In this document: positions 1 to 13,758 of the stretch, one piece after another | Layout: the number at the start of each line of letters is the position of its first letter | How positions within the stretch are numbered: position 1 is the first letter of the stretch | From: Mariannaea sp. PMI_226 | Taxonomy: Eukaryota; Ascomycota; Sordariomycetes; Hypocreales; Nectriaceae | Length of the DNA: 64,000 bases | Assembly (NCBI GenBank): GCA_024336345.1 | Contig: JANFOG010000001.1 | Location: forward strand, 558,001 to 622,000 | Direction of reading: 5' to 3' | Translations under genes and position numbers: made by a program | Notes under the pieces: generated by a model | What the model was told of the DNA's origin: nothing | Database searches by the model: none | The model's input: the letters and a program-made list of their open reading frames with translations, nothing else

Positions 1-2340
1 CCCGTTGAGGGTCCCAGCCAGACTGGCGTTGCACTCTTCAAAAAGGAACCTGGACAGACTGAAATTTGGACGGTCTTAGTGGTTTGATGGGTGGAAATAG
101 TATCCACAGCCTCCCGGATTCGACGACCCTGGTGCCAGGGTCTGCCAAGGGTCCATCGGCAGGCATTGGCGTACGGAAATGGGTCCAACATGATGGAAGA
201 AAAACCTACTACGGTGCGGTACAAGTCTACGTAGGGACTTCGTAACGCTACTTGCCTGTGTCGTGAGTGAGGGCAAAAAAAAAGAAAAAAACTTTACTGG
301 AAGCTGACCCACAGACTGCCGAACTTTTAGTTGCTTTGATGGACAGGTGACTAAGGCCCTAGAATGAACATAGGCCAGCCAAAAACTTCCTCACCCTCCT
401 TCCATTACTCTGTTGCTGCTCAAAGTGAAATTAGTTACTACTGGGCATCTGGGTATCATGGTCTCTCAGGGGTGAGCAATATCGCTACCGGGCTCAACAT
501 GAATTTTAACCAGGATGTTCGTCTGCTTGGACACCTAGCTAAGAAAATCCATGGCTATCGTGGGAAGGCAATGCTGACGGCTTCAGAATACGAAGTACTG
601 TACTGTGTACGTGAGCATTCATTTCAAACTGTACTTGCTGCCGTGCTGGTCAAGTCAGTCTGCCTACCTATCAGGTACTATGGTACCTGCCTACCTTCGC
701 CTTGAAGGGAACACAAGCAGTACCTTGCATTTTAGGAGGACTTTCAGGCTGCGCAGGTAGGTACGTAGTTCACAAAATGGAAGCAATCATGGGGCCACTC
801 CAAACCAAACTTGATCGAGGGAAGGGCCCGATGGATGGGTGCGAAAGTGCATTCACGGTAAGACAATCGGTTCAACGCGGCAAAGAAATTCCAGCTGCGT
901 ATCCGTACCTCATATGGAGTTCGGAGCACCGCCTGGAAGGCTACCTACCCAAGGTAAGTATAGGAGGGCCCGGGATGGTTTTCTTGCCCGCCTTGCCCAC
1001 CTCCAAAGTCAACGTGACTGGGCCTGAATTGGACTGGTGGAGTGGTTGGTTTTGGGACGGGGTGTGGATTTCGAGGTGGTGCAGTATTCCGTACATAGTA
1101 ATTAAATAGTGGACAGCGACAGGAACTTCTTCAGTGATGACGGACGGTACCTGTCGTAGCCCCCTACAATTAGTGTGTACAGTACACTCTTTGCACAATA
1201 CTAGCTGCGTGCGTGTGTGTGGTGTGCGTGTACGTGTGAGTAAGTGTACGAGGTAACCGCCGCCACCTCCCTCTCTCCATCTGAAGCGGACAGGCTGGGA
1301 TGGGATTGGACCACTGGTGCGGTGGTTGTGGTGGAAGTGGTAAGTGGCTCAACGCTCGACATGACCTTTCTTCCCTGGACACAAAATACCCGCCTTTTTA
1401 TGCTGCCGACTGATTGACGACTGGCTGGTTTGTTGCCTGCGCCTGCATTGCCCACAGAATCTGTGTCCAGTGCTCCCCCAGGCACGGACCAAAGCTCCAC
1501 TTATCCAGCGGTTGCCCGCCCACCCGTTTGGCTGTGGACTGTGTGGTTGCGTGGGAAAAGGAAAAGTCACTCGCCCAGTCGCCCTTTTTCCCGGCGGGTG
1601 CTCCTTTTGGCTTGTCCACTTTGGCCAAACCCAGCCTGCTGCACCTGCAGCGTCCTCTCCTCTCCCCCCCCTTTCGCTGAGCTGTGCAGTGAAGTGCAGT
1701 GCAGCACCAGCGCCAGCGCCCATTCTCCTGCTTGTCCTTCGTCTCCCTCTCTCTCTCTCGCTCAGTCACTCAGTCACCCAGTCGCTCCTTCTCTCTCCTC
1801 CTCTCCCAACACAGCCCAACATGCAGCGAAAATTGCCCAAAGGATATGATACTACTGCTTCCTTCACTGTACTATGTACAGGCCCATACCACCCATGTTG
1901 TATATACTGCCAAGATAGTACGTAGTGTGTAGGAGCACCCTGTGAAATGCTCTGCCATGCGATCCGTACATTTAATCCTTCCACCCACCTTCTCTTTCTC
2001 CATCCATCCATCCATCCATCCACCCAATCCAATCCATGACTCTCTAGCCTGTAGACCCAGACCCAACATTAAGTGCTGTAGGTAACCCAGACCATGACCC
2101 ATACCCATGCCTAATGCCATGCCTTGCTACAGTAGGTACTGTACCGTACTGCAGAGGAGAACAAGCTAAAGAAGACCCATCTTTTTTCCCAGTCGCTCCA
2201 CGGTCACCCAAGCCCCCAAGATTGACGCACACCCAATCCGCACCCCCTCTTCCACTTTCCCACTCTCCTGTGCAAGCCCTTTTCTTCGCCTCTGCCATTT
2301 TTTTTTTCGCCTCGCCTGCGCTGTAAACTCGCTGGATGAC
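1..2340. other. Left flank without a recognisable gene
   Basis: Several open frames of 60-150 codons occur on both strands, but they overlap each other, have no family resemblance and follow local base skew. Visible elements are TACCTACC/GGTAGGTAC-type motifs near 661-695, 750-768 and 939-958, a GT/AC-rich stretch at about 1208-1245, and CATC repeats at about 2001-2025. Nothing here can be assigned a product. Confidence 0.6.
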
Positions 2341-3527
2341 CCGACCTTCATCCATCACTCATTCACTTGACACACGCCACACACCCTACTCCTCCACACA
2401 CTCCATCTCCATCTCCCCATTATCCCCATCCTCTCTTCCCTCCTTCATCTTGCTCTTCTCATCCTCTTTCTTTTTCTCTCTCCCTCCCCGTCAACCCTCA
2501 CTCTCCCTCTCCTCCACGACGAAAAAACCGAGTCCGCCCAATTCTTCGACAAATATCAGTCACGAACGCTTCGCTTGCGATTTCGTAGACGTCGGGATTC
2601 CGGTTCTTTTTTTCGCGCGAGTTTCATTCCCGGCCGCTCCAGCTTCCCCTGGTGCAGGTCACTGTTGTTCACCTAGGTTCTTGTGTGTGCTTGTTTGTCG
2701 GTTTACGCTTCCGCGTCTCGACCAACTTTTCTTTTCTTAAGCATCCCCAGGAGATCGCAGTCTCGGGCCCTCTACACCATTTCCCTCTCACGACAACCCC
2801 TCGTCCTCTTGTTTTCTTTCTGGTGAGTTAAATTCTCTTGTTACCTCTCCTCGGTTGGCCTCCTGTGGGCTCCCCGTGCATCGAAATGCACGATGCCCAT
2901 ATCGCACCATGATCACCCCTCGATTTCTCATGAATCTATTTGGAACTCGATGCACTCAATATTGCTGCGACACATGACGCGTCAATACTAGATTATTTTG
3001 TTAATCTAGCCGACACAATATCTCACCGCAGTCTCCCCACGAAACCCTGACAGCTCTTGAATTTTTTCTCTCTCTTTCGGCTGCACCTCGACTACACAGC
3101 CTTATTCACCGACGATAGTTTGCTCATGCTAATATGGTTATGTGTACAGTTTCTCCAATATCCCATCCGCTTTTCCGTCAAAGGTTTTAGCTACGATCTA
3201 AACGGTGCGATAATCGCAACAATATTAAACGACCGCCTCTGTTTAGTTCGCAATACTCGATCTTCTCCTCATTCTGCATCGTTATTCTATTTTCCAGAGT
3301 TACTCTGAACAAAATATTGGAGCAATTCTGCATGGCTCGATCAGTATACTGATTTCGTGTCATTTCTCCTCCCCTCCTACGCACTTCATCGTTCACGACT
3401 CGATTTCGAGATTTGAACGAAGCTAAGCCGTGGTAAATACCCGCAGCCTCGTTCACTTTTATCTCGAAAATCTCTCCGACAAAGGTCGCAGTTCGATCTT
3501 CGTCGGATCCCAATCAATACCGTCAAA
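2341..3527 (+). promoter_or_regulatory. Promoter and leader of the cyclin gene, with a probable 5' UTR intron
   Basis: A long pyrimidine-rich stretch (about 2365-2525), typical of fungal core promoters near transcription starts, leads into a probable 5' UTR. A GTGAGT donor at 2823 and a CACCGCAG acceptor ending at 3031 would delimit a 209 bp leader intron. The start codon sits in the favourable context GTCAAAATG. The transcription start and the intron are inferred from sequence only. Confidence 0.45.
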
Positions 3528-4535
3528 ATGCCCGGAGGTGTCTGTGCCGTCCTCGATTATGAGGTCGAATTAATGGCCGAGTATGTGGCTGAGATGGCTA
3601 CTCGTGTCGTGACTCCCGACGCCATGGTCACATCCCCCTTTCGCAAATTTGTCACTCAGATTTTGACATCGACTCGGCTTCCAAGCACTACCATCCTTTT
3701 GGGTATGAACTATCTTGCCAAGCGAATCAACACTCTGAAGGGACAAGGACCATACAAGGCTTCTGAGGGACAAGTCTGGCGATACCTTACTGTGTCCCTT
3801 CTCCTAGGCAGCAAGTTCCTCGACGATAACACCTTCCAGAATCGCTCCTGGTCTGAGGTCAGCGGCATTGCTGTTTCTGAGCTTAACACCCTTGAATTTG
3901 AATGGGTCGAGTCCATGGGTTGGCGTCTGTATGTCAACCTCGATCTGAGCAAGGATTATCAAGCTTGGCTCGAGAACTGGCGAGAGTGGCAGGACATGAA
4001 GAAGCGACAGGCTGCCCAGGCCAGCCGCGAGAGACTCGCTTCCTTGGTCCCCGCTATCGATACCGAGCTGGCGAGATACAACGGTCATCGCACTTCTCCT
4101 CACTCACGCTACCTGCAAGAGCAGGTTGCCGAGTACGAACGTTACCAGGCCATGAAGGCTCAGCAACAGCAACACACCTACCGATCCCGCGATGTCAACT
4201 GGAACCACAACCCCTGGAGTGCCCCTCTTACTCCACCGGACTCTGGTTACGGTACTCCCGACTACACTATGTCAGCGACTTCTAGCAATGCTCGCTACAA
4301 CGAGTGGTTTGCACAGGCCGCTGCTCAATACAGTAGCCGGTACCCTCAGCCTCCTGCCTATAGCAACTTCTATCCCTCCCGACACAATAACAATCATAAC
4401 GGCCATTATCCCTACTCTCACAACGTGTGGGAGCATGGTGTCGCCGAGTGTAACTGTCCCGGGTGTGTTGATCCACTGAAGCAACAAGTTCCTTACTTTA
4501 TGCCTCAGGGCTATAGTCAGCCAGTCATTGGCTGA
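3528..4535 (+). CDS. Pho80/Clg1-type cyclin-domain protein
   Basis: This intronless frame encodes 335 residues. The N-terminal half carries a cyclin box of the Pho80/Pcl class, roughly residues 15-150: helices around LTSTRLPSTTILLGMNYLAK, then the conserved LLLGSKFLDDNTFQNRSWSE block, where K96 and the following acidic residues fit the usual cyclin K...E pair. The C-terminal half is low-complexity, rich in Tyr, Ser, Pro, Gln and His, and probably disordered. Proteins of this family activate Pho85-type cyclin-dependent kinases, acting in nutrient sensing, polarity or cell-cycle control; yeast Clg1 is the closest type I can name. The start is chosen from the GTCAAAATG context and the conserved N-terminus. 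There is no cyclin destruction box that I can recognise. Which kinase it partners is inference. Confidence 0.82.
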   Translation: MPGGVCAVLDYEVELMAEYVAEMATRVVTPDAMVTSPFRKFVTQILTSTRLPSTTILLGMNYLAKRINTLKGQGPYKASEGQVWRYLTVSLLLGSKFLDDNTFQNRSWSEVSGIAVSELNTLEFEWVESMGWRLYVNLDLSKDYQAWLENWREWQDMKKRQAAQASRERLASLVPAIDTELARYNGHRTSPHSRYLQEQVAEYERYQAMKAQQQQHTYRSRDVNWNHNPWSAPLTPPDSGYGTPDYTMSATSSNARYNEWFAQAAAQYSSRYPQPPAYSNFYPSRHNNNHNGHYPYSHNVWEHGVAECNCPGCVDPLKQQVPYFMPQGYSQPVIG

Positions 4536-6566
4536 TTGCATCGGCATCTCATTTCTTTACCTTCATCTTTGAAGGTTTCTTAATTATCCTCCACGTGAGG
4601 TGGCTCCGGTTTTTCTTCTACACAAAAGTCAGGGAATTTTTTTCTTTTTTTCTTAGTTTTACGACCATGATTTTCTTTTACGCGCATCCCGAGAACGATA
4701 TAATCGCATCTTCAGATACCCAGGCACGACAAAAATTGTTCACACGATGATCTTTCGACGGATCATTCTCAGGATTTCTTTTCCACTTATGGCGCATTGA
4801 GTGAAGCTTTGCGGATCAATGGACGCTTCGACAACTGGGCGTCAACTTGCCGTATCCAAAACTCGCCTCGATGTCGCGATTCTTGTTTTGGTATACGCTC
4901 TACAATGGTTACTGGCGTTAAGGGTTTTGTTTTCGGCTTATACTATATGGCTCGGTTCGATAGACGCGCAGCTCATACATCTGGCATCCGACATCTAGCC
5001 AATGCAACATGATTCAACACTAACGACTGATCTATTCACCTCCTGTGCATAGACGAATATGGTTTGCATCAGCAAAATCTTATTTTGCATTCCATATGGA
5101 TTTGTTGATAATGGTTGAACGGTTTAATCGAGGATGACAGATCGCGTGCTGCGGCCGCTCTTTTTCTTTTTCATTTTTCTTTGTGCGTTACGACTTCGGG
5201 TTACAAAATTGAAAACCGCACTCACCCGGATCAACTATTTGGTTCTACGTCCTGGATTTCATGGATAGATTGTCCATGAATTTCTCTCTACGGATTCTAA
5301 GTTGGCCCTCGATTGTGGCGGCTTAGGGGACAGTATATATATTTTCCATGTTATTATGTTAGTGCGAAGGAGGATTATTTCTGCGCACGAAAACGGTATT
5401 ACACGATGGGGGTTTTATGCATTGCTTCAGCGGGTAAAACGGGGCTACTAGGGAAAGGTTTTTCTTCTTCTGGGTTAACATATATGCCCGTCTTGTTTTC
5501 TTCCCCCGAGCCTGACCGAGCATCCTATAGTATAGGATTGTGTGGTCAGTGTCACCTTGGAGGGTTGTTTTCTTGTCATATTTTTTTTTCATTCCAAATT
5601 TTTTTTTTTTACGATTTTAGACGTTGTTTCTACGGGTTCGGCATCAGTAGAGAGGGGGCTCTATCAGGAAGTTTGCTTCTTTCGCATCGGTATAATGGGG
5701 AATCATTTTCTGTGCGCGGTGTCACGAGGCCTGCATACCTTTTCTTGTTTCTCTTCATGATATGAGATGATTTGGCTCTGGGCCCAGTCGGTGGTTTGGT
5801 AGAAAAGCAATGATCAAGAGGGTTACTTTGATGAAGCTATCCTGGATCTTGGAACTGGGGGAGATGGTTTCCTGTCATTGAACCATCGGGTTGGGCACGC
5901 TATTCTCTTACCCTATTTTGTGGCAAAGGCTATTCCTTCTGTCATCGACGCTTAAGGACACTGGCAGCTATCGATTTGAGTGTGGTCAGTTGGAACAAAG
6001 AGCCGGGAATCTCTTTTGAGGCGCGGAGCCCACACCGAGAGATGTATTTGACAGGGGATCATTTCGATGCGTGATCACTCTCATCGCTGGGCCTCCTCAG
6101 ATAAAAACTACTAAATGAAAAAAAAAGCGAATTCTCGTACAGAAGTTCCCTTTGCTCGTCTTTGCCTCTTGTGAAAATTGAAAATGTGATACTAAGATTG
6201 ATTGCTTTCTTGTGTCCCTTCATTTATCTTCATAACACAACTGCCTGACAGAACTGTCGGCTGAATCTCGGAAATGTGTTTGGTCTTTTTGTTGGCAACC
6301 TCCAGTCAAATACTTGTACTATCATTATCTTGGTTCATAGATCAATCATCATAGGCAACTATTTGTTTTCCACAAAGTTTACGCCGTGACTTGTGCAATC
6401 GTATTTGTTTATTCTCAACAACTATCTTGAGGAGCGGATTCGAAGATTTAGAAAAAATTTGTTCAATCAGTCACGATTTGGCCTTCCTCTTTGCCCCCTT
6501 ATAATCTCATTCAATTGAATTAACACCTTTATATATTTATACCTCTCTGGTCAACTCCCACTAGCG
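4536..6566. other. Intergenic region, no gene seen
   Basis: This 2 kb stretch holds the 3' UTR of the cyclin gene and the promoter of the next gene on the same strand. It is T-rich, with several poly-T and poly-A tracts. A 150-codon open frame near 5313-5765 is rich in Phe, Leu and Ser because of the T skew and lacks any recognisable domain. Confidence 0.6.
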
Positions 6567-7449
6567 ATGTCAGGCCGGTTCGTGTCGGTTGGTACCATTG
6601 ACTCGAGCGGTGAAGTCGTCAAGGACGCGCCCAACGGAGAGAGCAGCATCGCAGCCGCAAAGCCACTCGTTGACAGCGAAAAATCGAAGCAATGGGAGGC
6701 AGTACAGCAAGAACTCGAGGCAGAGCGGCGTCGACGCGAAGAGCAGCGCGTGAAGGCAGCGTCAGGCGAGGGCGAGAGGAGCTTGTACGACGTCTTGCAA
6801 GCTAATAAAGGTTTAACCCCCCCTCCCCTCATTTTCCTCTTTTCTTTTTGTATCGTATCCTGAATTCCCCTTGCAAATGGACACCCATTTCACGTCTTTG
6901 TGGATCAGAATATGTGTATGTATTAGCTGACTTGAGGGCTTACTCCTGCTGTTTCTAGCTGCAAAACAAGCCGCGTTTGAAGAGCAGACTAAACTGCGCA
7001 ATCAGTTCCGTGCCTTGGATGATGACGAGATCGAGTTCTTGGACGAGGTGCGTGAGAAGAAGCGCGCCGAGGAGAGACTTGCGAGGCAGCAAGAGGAGGA
7101 AGGATTGAAGGCATTCCGGCAGCAGCAACAGCAGAAGGGAACCGGGGGGGAGGGTCCGGCTGCTGGCGTTGCGGACGAGGGCGAGGGTGAACAGTGGGAA
7201 GTAGGGAGAAAGAGGAAACGCGTCAAAGATCGAGAGGTGAAGGGCCTGAGGAGGAGGGTCAGCAGTGGAGAGGCAGATAAGCACGGTAAAGAGGATGAAA
7301 AGAAGAAGAATATGACGACGGAAGAGGATGAAGTCGAGGTTGAGGATATTAAGGTGCAGAATTCGGCAAAGATTGAAAGCGAAAAGCCGCCGGAGAAGAA
7401 GTCATCGTTAGGATTAGTAGAATATGGGAGTGACTCCGACGATGATTGA
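6567..7449 (+). CDS. FAM192A/NIP30 (Fyv6-like) N-terminal domain protein
   Basis: Two exons, 6567-6810 and 6959-7449, give 244 residues. The 148 bp intron begins with an unusual GTTTAA donor, has a TAGCTGAC branch-like site near 6933, and ends CTAG; joining the exons restores the family motif without a gap. Residues 1 to about 115 match the FAM192A/Fyv6 N-terminal domain: MSGRFVSVGTID at the start, a charged helix, then the block KQAAFEEQTKLRNQFRALDD and EIEFLDEVREKKR. The tail is basic then acidic (KKKNMTTEEDEVEVED) and ends in a short acidic GSDSDDD motif. The family is nuclear: the mammalian member binds proteasome activator PA28gamma, and yeast Fyv6 is a late spliceosome factor. A splicing role is likely by homology. 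It converges with TIM54. Confidence 0.8.
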
Positions 7450-7843
7450 GGCGATTTTAAGAGATGCAGCATATGTACGATAGATAGGTAGAAAGCTAAA
7501 AACCAACACCCGCGCACGATGCTCGGTTTAATCACTGCTTTTGGAATCTTTTAAATGGGAGGTAAATTGACTGGGGATTTTACAGAGTTATCGTAGCAAA
7601 TATGTCTTTCCCTCGCTCAAATCCGCGACCGTATCACATCATCACACATCAACCACCTGGGTTGCCTCCTTTTGGTATTACGCTGATATACAAAAGCCTT
7701 TTCCCCCGTAATCGAACAAGCCGTTGCCTCCACTGACCAATATAGTACACAAGACACACAAGCATAAGATAGTTTTTGTTTTGTTGGCGTTGCTGGGCCT
7801 CTCTCCCTCCCTTTCTCCCTATCGAAACACCTTCAAAAATTCC
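7450..7843. other. Convergent intergenic spacer between FAM192A-like gene and TIM54
   Basis: Only 394 bp separate the two stop codons. The spacer must hold both 3' UTRs and polyadenylation signals, so overlapping transcripts are likely. No gene is seen. Confidence 0.6.
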
Positions 7844-9214
7844 TTACTCTTCGCTGTCCACATTGCCAACGTTGGGGCGCATAGGCTGGGCGTTCCACGA
7901 GTCAACCCCCCATCGCCAAATGCTTCGGAGGCCGCCCTTCATCCAACCCTCAATCTCCTCCTCGGGGACGACGATGGCGGCAGCGCGGGCCTCAAGATCA
8001 GCGTCACTCTCGAAGCGGCGCATTCGATGCATAAGACGGGAGTCCACTACCAAGGGCGACGTCCAGATCTTCTCCTTTACTGGCACAGGCGCAGAGGGGG
8101 AGCCATCGTCAGCTTTCTCGGCGGGCACGGCATCCTTCCACGTTGACTTGGGCCAGTCTTGCTCTTCCTGGGCAAGGACAAGCTGCTGCTCGTACTGACC
8201 GTCCTCTTCGCGCCAAAGGCGGGAGGAGCTAGCAAAGCAGATAGCAGCGACCTCGCGGCCGATCTCGTCGGCGAGCTTGCGGCGGTTGAAGAAGCGGCCG
8301 AGGCGAACGAAGGTGTGGCGGAACCCGAGGCGGTGGGGGAAAACGATAGGGTTGGCGGGAGAGAACTCATAAGGAATATGAGATGGGATGTCGGCTGCCG
8401 AATAATCCTCTGGGCGGTTATAGGGGAGCGGTTGAGGGGGTCGCTCGTTCTTCTTCTCTTCTTTCTTTTCCTCTTCTTTCTTCTCTGTGGGCTGGTCGCC
8501 CTCGGTGGCTTCCGCTAAAGGAGCCGACTCAACAGGGGCCTCGGGTGCCTCAAGTTCTGGTTGAACAGGAGCATCAAGAGGTCCAAGCCAGCCTTCGTGT
8601 AGCCCTCGGACGTACTCTTTCCATGTGTGTAAGCCAAAAATGACATCTCCGTTGACACCTTCATAATCTGGCAGGCCCATCTTTTTTCTCATTTTATCCA
8701 AATTGTTCTGTTCCGTGTCCAATGACTCATCGTCAGGTCTCTCTTGCTTTCTCCTGGTCCGGCGAATCTTCTCAGCGACAGCAGCTCTCACATCGCCCTG
8801 TTCTCTTCCTTGAACGAACTCCCAATCCAACCCTGAGGCGGCGAAGACGGGCTTGGCATACTCGATGAAGTGATCCTGGGCAGTGCGAAGACCATCGCCA
8901 GGAGGAGCCTCGAGATAAATAGTCAACTTGCGGGGAAGTTGGCTGGCGGAGCCAATGAGCTCTTTGGCGAGAGGCTCGACGACGTGACGCCATTTGGCCG
9001 TGGCACGCTTCTTCTCCCGCTTGTCGTAGATGATGGCAGCGGATATCGAGCCAGTGACAGCGAAGAAGATCATCCAGTTGCGCGAAGGGAGCTTCCGGGG
9101 CAGGTTCGGCAGGCCCATCATCTTGAAGACTGGGTTCGGTTTCGGGGGAGGGGTGGGAGCTTTGTAGTTTGCGCCGGTGCCGGCGGGCTGTGCCGGGGGT
9201 GTGGGATCGGACAT
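7844..9214 (-). CDS. TIM54: Mitochondrial import inner membrane translocase subunit TIM54
   Basis: An intronless frame of 456 residues from the ATG at 9214. The open frame extends 75 codons further upstream, but that extension lacks family similarity, and the protein starting MSDPTPPAQP matches the family layout. A proline-rich N-terminal segment precedes one membrane span at about residues 47-63 (NWMIFFAVTGSISAAIIYD), flanked by basic residues. The large intermembrane-space domain follows, with the conserved LPRKLTIYLEAPPGDGLRTA block and the pair DYEGVNGDVIFGLHTWKEYVRG. A charged, Glu/Lys/Pro-rich linker sits near residues 235-265. TIM54 is part of the TIM22 complex, which inserts carrier proteins into the inner membrane. 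Length fits the family. Confidence 0.9.
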   Translation of the reverse strand: MSDPTPPAQPAGTGANYKAPTPPPKPNPVFKMMGLPNLPRKLPSRNWMIFFAVTGSISAAIIYDKREKKRATAKWRHVVEPLAKELIGSASQLPRKLTIYLEAPPGDGLRTAQDHFIEYAKPVFAASGLDWEFVQGREQGDVRAAVAEKIRRTRRKQERPDDESLDTEQNNLDKMRKKMGLPDYEGVNGDVIFGLHTWKEYVRGLHEGWLGPLDAPVQPELEAPEAPVESAPLAEATEGDQPTEKKEEEKKEEKKNERPPQPLPYNRPEDYSAADIPSHIPYEFSPANPIVFPHRLGFRHTFVRLGRFFNRRKLADEIGREVAAICFASSSRLWREEDGQYEQQLVLAQEEQDWPKSTWKDAVPAEKADDGSPSAPVPVKEKIWTSPLVVDSRLMHRMRRFESDADLEARAAAIVVPEEEIEGWMKGGLRSIWRWGVDSWNAQPMRPNVGNVDSEE

Positions 9215-10302
9215 GTCTGCTAGGGAACAATGCAGCGAGTTGGTGAACTGGAGAGAGGACTCCAGATGAGTCTGAAGGACGGGTGAAGGGTTGTCAGTCG
9301 AGTTTGGGGACCGCCCACTAGGTGAACCATAACCCTCACTAATATGCTGGGGCTTCGATATCGCTGCACCAGACCCTGGAAAAAATTGGATTGCGATAAG
9401 AGCCGGTCGGCCGATAACGATTGGGATCGGAAAAATCAAAATTCCGGCCCCTCCCGGCTCCGCAACAAATCGCGAGGAATCAGCCTCCTACACTACAAGT
9501 ACAACAGGTAGGTTGCTTGACTTATAGACGACATACATATGTAAGTCAACAGTTGCCCAATTATTATAGCCTTGAATCCAGGAAGCAGAAGCAAGTTCAA
9601 GCTGGAAATCGACACCTTAATTTCCCAACGCCAGCAAATGAAAAGCTTGATGCCCGGTCCTGAAGAGAGCTCCTGTGCCCTGATATCTTGGTTAAGCCAT
9701 TCAGGCAATTGACATCTGTGTTCTGCAAGTATTTAAGATGTTGGTTGGACCCGATTCCTTAGCCTCACGATGATCTTCAGGTCGTGCGCTGAATGCACGG
9801 CCCAGAGCGTGTCACAAACTGTATAATGCATATCATGGTATCTTGGACTTTGGCATGGGTCAATTGTATCAGACCTCGTGAGACCAATGCCTTGACAGAG
9901 ACTGAGCATTCTTTAAGTCCTTGAGGCGAACTCATAATGCTTAGGTACCTTGTTCCATGCTGGAGCTGAGTGTGATCCCCCTTCAGTTTATCTTTTTTCT
10001 CTCTCTCGCCTCCAGACCCTCCTAACGGAGAGGGATCTATGTACAACCCACGTGAAATGAGACAAATTAGTCTCATAAAGAGGGAAGCTATTCATACTTT
10101 AAGAGGAACACGAGGAACAGCATTGATATAAACTGATGTGCTGGGTACAAAGTAGGTGTGGGAGGATCCTGATCGATTCGATGGGTAAAAATATCACTAT
10201 GTGTGATAAATTTACGCCATTATCTTGATGTTCGTAATAATGCTTGCTTATTATTCGAGCCTTTGTGTGTTATATGTTGCGGTCACTGCCACCGCCCGGA
10301 AG
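9215..10302. other. Upstream region of TIM54, no gene seen
   Basis: This holds the TIM54 promoter and the distal part of a 2.4 kb region shared with COT1. A TTAGGTACCT motif lies at 9941-9950. Short open frames on both strands show no recognisable family. Confidence 0.5.
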
Positions 10303-10558
10303 TCAACATGATTCAGGTTGACCTGAGGCTCTGGCCCATCTTGGCGAGCGACAGGGGTGGTCCCCTGTGGAGTGATCGGACTCGTTTGAGAGACATTGAT
10401 TTTCAGCGTGAGTCGCCAAGGATTGCTGGACACTGCTTTGATACAAGTTAAGACAAAGGAATATGTACGATAGCCGTCCACGCTGCTCACCTTTCCGAGA
10501 GCTGAGGTGGCTTGAAATCAAAGGCACGTCGATAGTCTCGTAGATGGATACAAGCCAT
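10303..10558 (-). CDS. Possible small two-exon gene, unrecognised
   Basis: On the minus strand an ATG at 10558 opens exon 1 (10558-10491), which ends in a strong AAG|GTGAGC donor. A 58 bp intron (10490-10433) contains a CTTAAC branch-like site 17 nt before its CAG acceptor. Exon 2 (10432-10303) continues in frame to a stop, giving 65 residues starting MACIHLRDYRRAFDFKPPQL. I do not recognise the protein. A second frame through exon 2 also looks coding-like (residues such as ITPQGTTPVARQDGPEP), so the reading frame is uncertain and this could be a gene fragment. Equally, the intron could belong to a non-coding transcript or an upstream TIM54 leader. Confidence 0.3.
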
Positions 10559-11619
10559 GAGGATTGGTTGGTGTTGTCACTAAGCCCCTCATTGGCTATT
10601 GTTGTTGGTGGCGACTTCGCTTGAGGTGGTCCAATGAATAAAGGGGTCTAAATATATTCTCTGTGATGAGGATACCTGATAGGGGGCGGATAAAAGGAGA
10701 GACAATAGTTCTACCTAGTGAATTCAGATGGATAGGCCATGGTGAGGTGAGCTTGGGCTGGTATGTGTTTTAACCCCAACCGGTGCTCTTTGAGGTTTGC
10801 ATCGCCATGACATTGCTTGTCGACTCAGGTGCCTTTGGCTGGGTAATGTGGGGTTGCGAAGGTACCTTGGGTAGGTTGATAGGTAGGTTGGTAGGTAGTG
10901 CTGTGCTGCGATAGGCGCCTCGAAAAGCTGTTGTGCGACGCAAGTCCCCTGTCGCTCATATGTCACTGTACCTCCCCAGCGAGGCGGCTCACCGCCAGAA
11001 GCTGTTCGTAGTACGTAGTGTGTGGCAATACCACCACCACTAACAGCGGACCAAGCCGCCAACCGTCCCCCAGTTCTGTGGCCCCTTGAAGTCAAAAAAA
11101 GCCATCGGGTTCATTGTCGAGATAATGTGAGAGAGATCTGGATGGCACAAAAGGACATAATAAGGGATAGGACACAGGATCGCTGCCGAGCTGCAGATAG
11201 CCTAGGATGCTTCTCTTGCTTCTCCTTTGGGCTTTGAAAAAAGTTGAAACCTCGCAACGTACCCAAACCTTCTATACCTTGCATTATCTTTGGCCTTTGA
11301 GCCAACTGTAAACCCTTCCCCCCATAGCAGCATACTATCTACTATGTAAGGTAGCTCTTCATGCGATGGAGTAATCTGTAGTGTGAGCTAGGCCCAATTG
11401 CTTAGGTACCTACCTACCTGCCTGAGGTAGGTAGAGAATCACCCTTATTTTTCTCTTTGGTGGCTCGACGGCTAGCGCCCCCCTCCACATTGGAAGTGGA
11501 AGCCCCCTGTTAACCGCTGCCCGCCCCTTGGACGTCTCCTGAAACCCGCCTTATTCCTCTTCGCCCCTCTCCTCGTCCATCCTCCCGCTCGAATCGAGTC
11601 GAGACGATCCGATATCACA
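10559..11619 (+). promoter_or_regulatory. COT1 upstream and leader region
   Basis: Contains repeated GGTAGGTTG/AGGTAGG units at 10861-10900 and the inverted pair formed by TACCTACCTACCTG and GAGGTAGGTAG at about 11403-11434. The last 150 bp before the COT1 ATG are C-rich, as expected for a fungal leader. The context is TCACAATGG. No gene is seen. Confidence 0.45.
11403..11434. repeat. TAGGTACC/TACCTACC inverted-repeat motif upstream of COT1
   Basis: The sequence TAGGTACCTACCTACC followed by TGCCTGAGGTAGGTAG can pair as a short hairpin. Related copies occur at about ten other intergenic sites in the window. Confidence 0.6.

Positions 11620-13758
<2,139 letters not shown>

Noticed and set aside
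1..1500. Several 60-150-codon frames on both strands
   Set aside because: Overlapping, no shared composition with real genes, no recognisable domains.
5313..5765. 150-codon open frame
   Set aside because: T-rich 3' flank of the cyclin gene; Phe/Leu/Ser composition reflects skew and no intron or domain is seen.
9215..9439. 75-residue N-terminal extension of the TIM54 frame
   Set aside because: The extension lacks resemblance to the family; the MSDPTPP start gives the expected length and the right distance to the membrane span.
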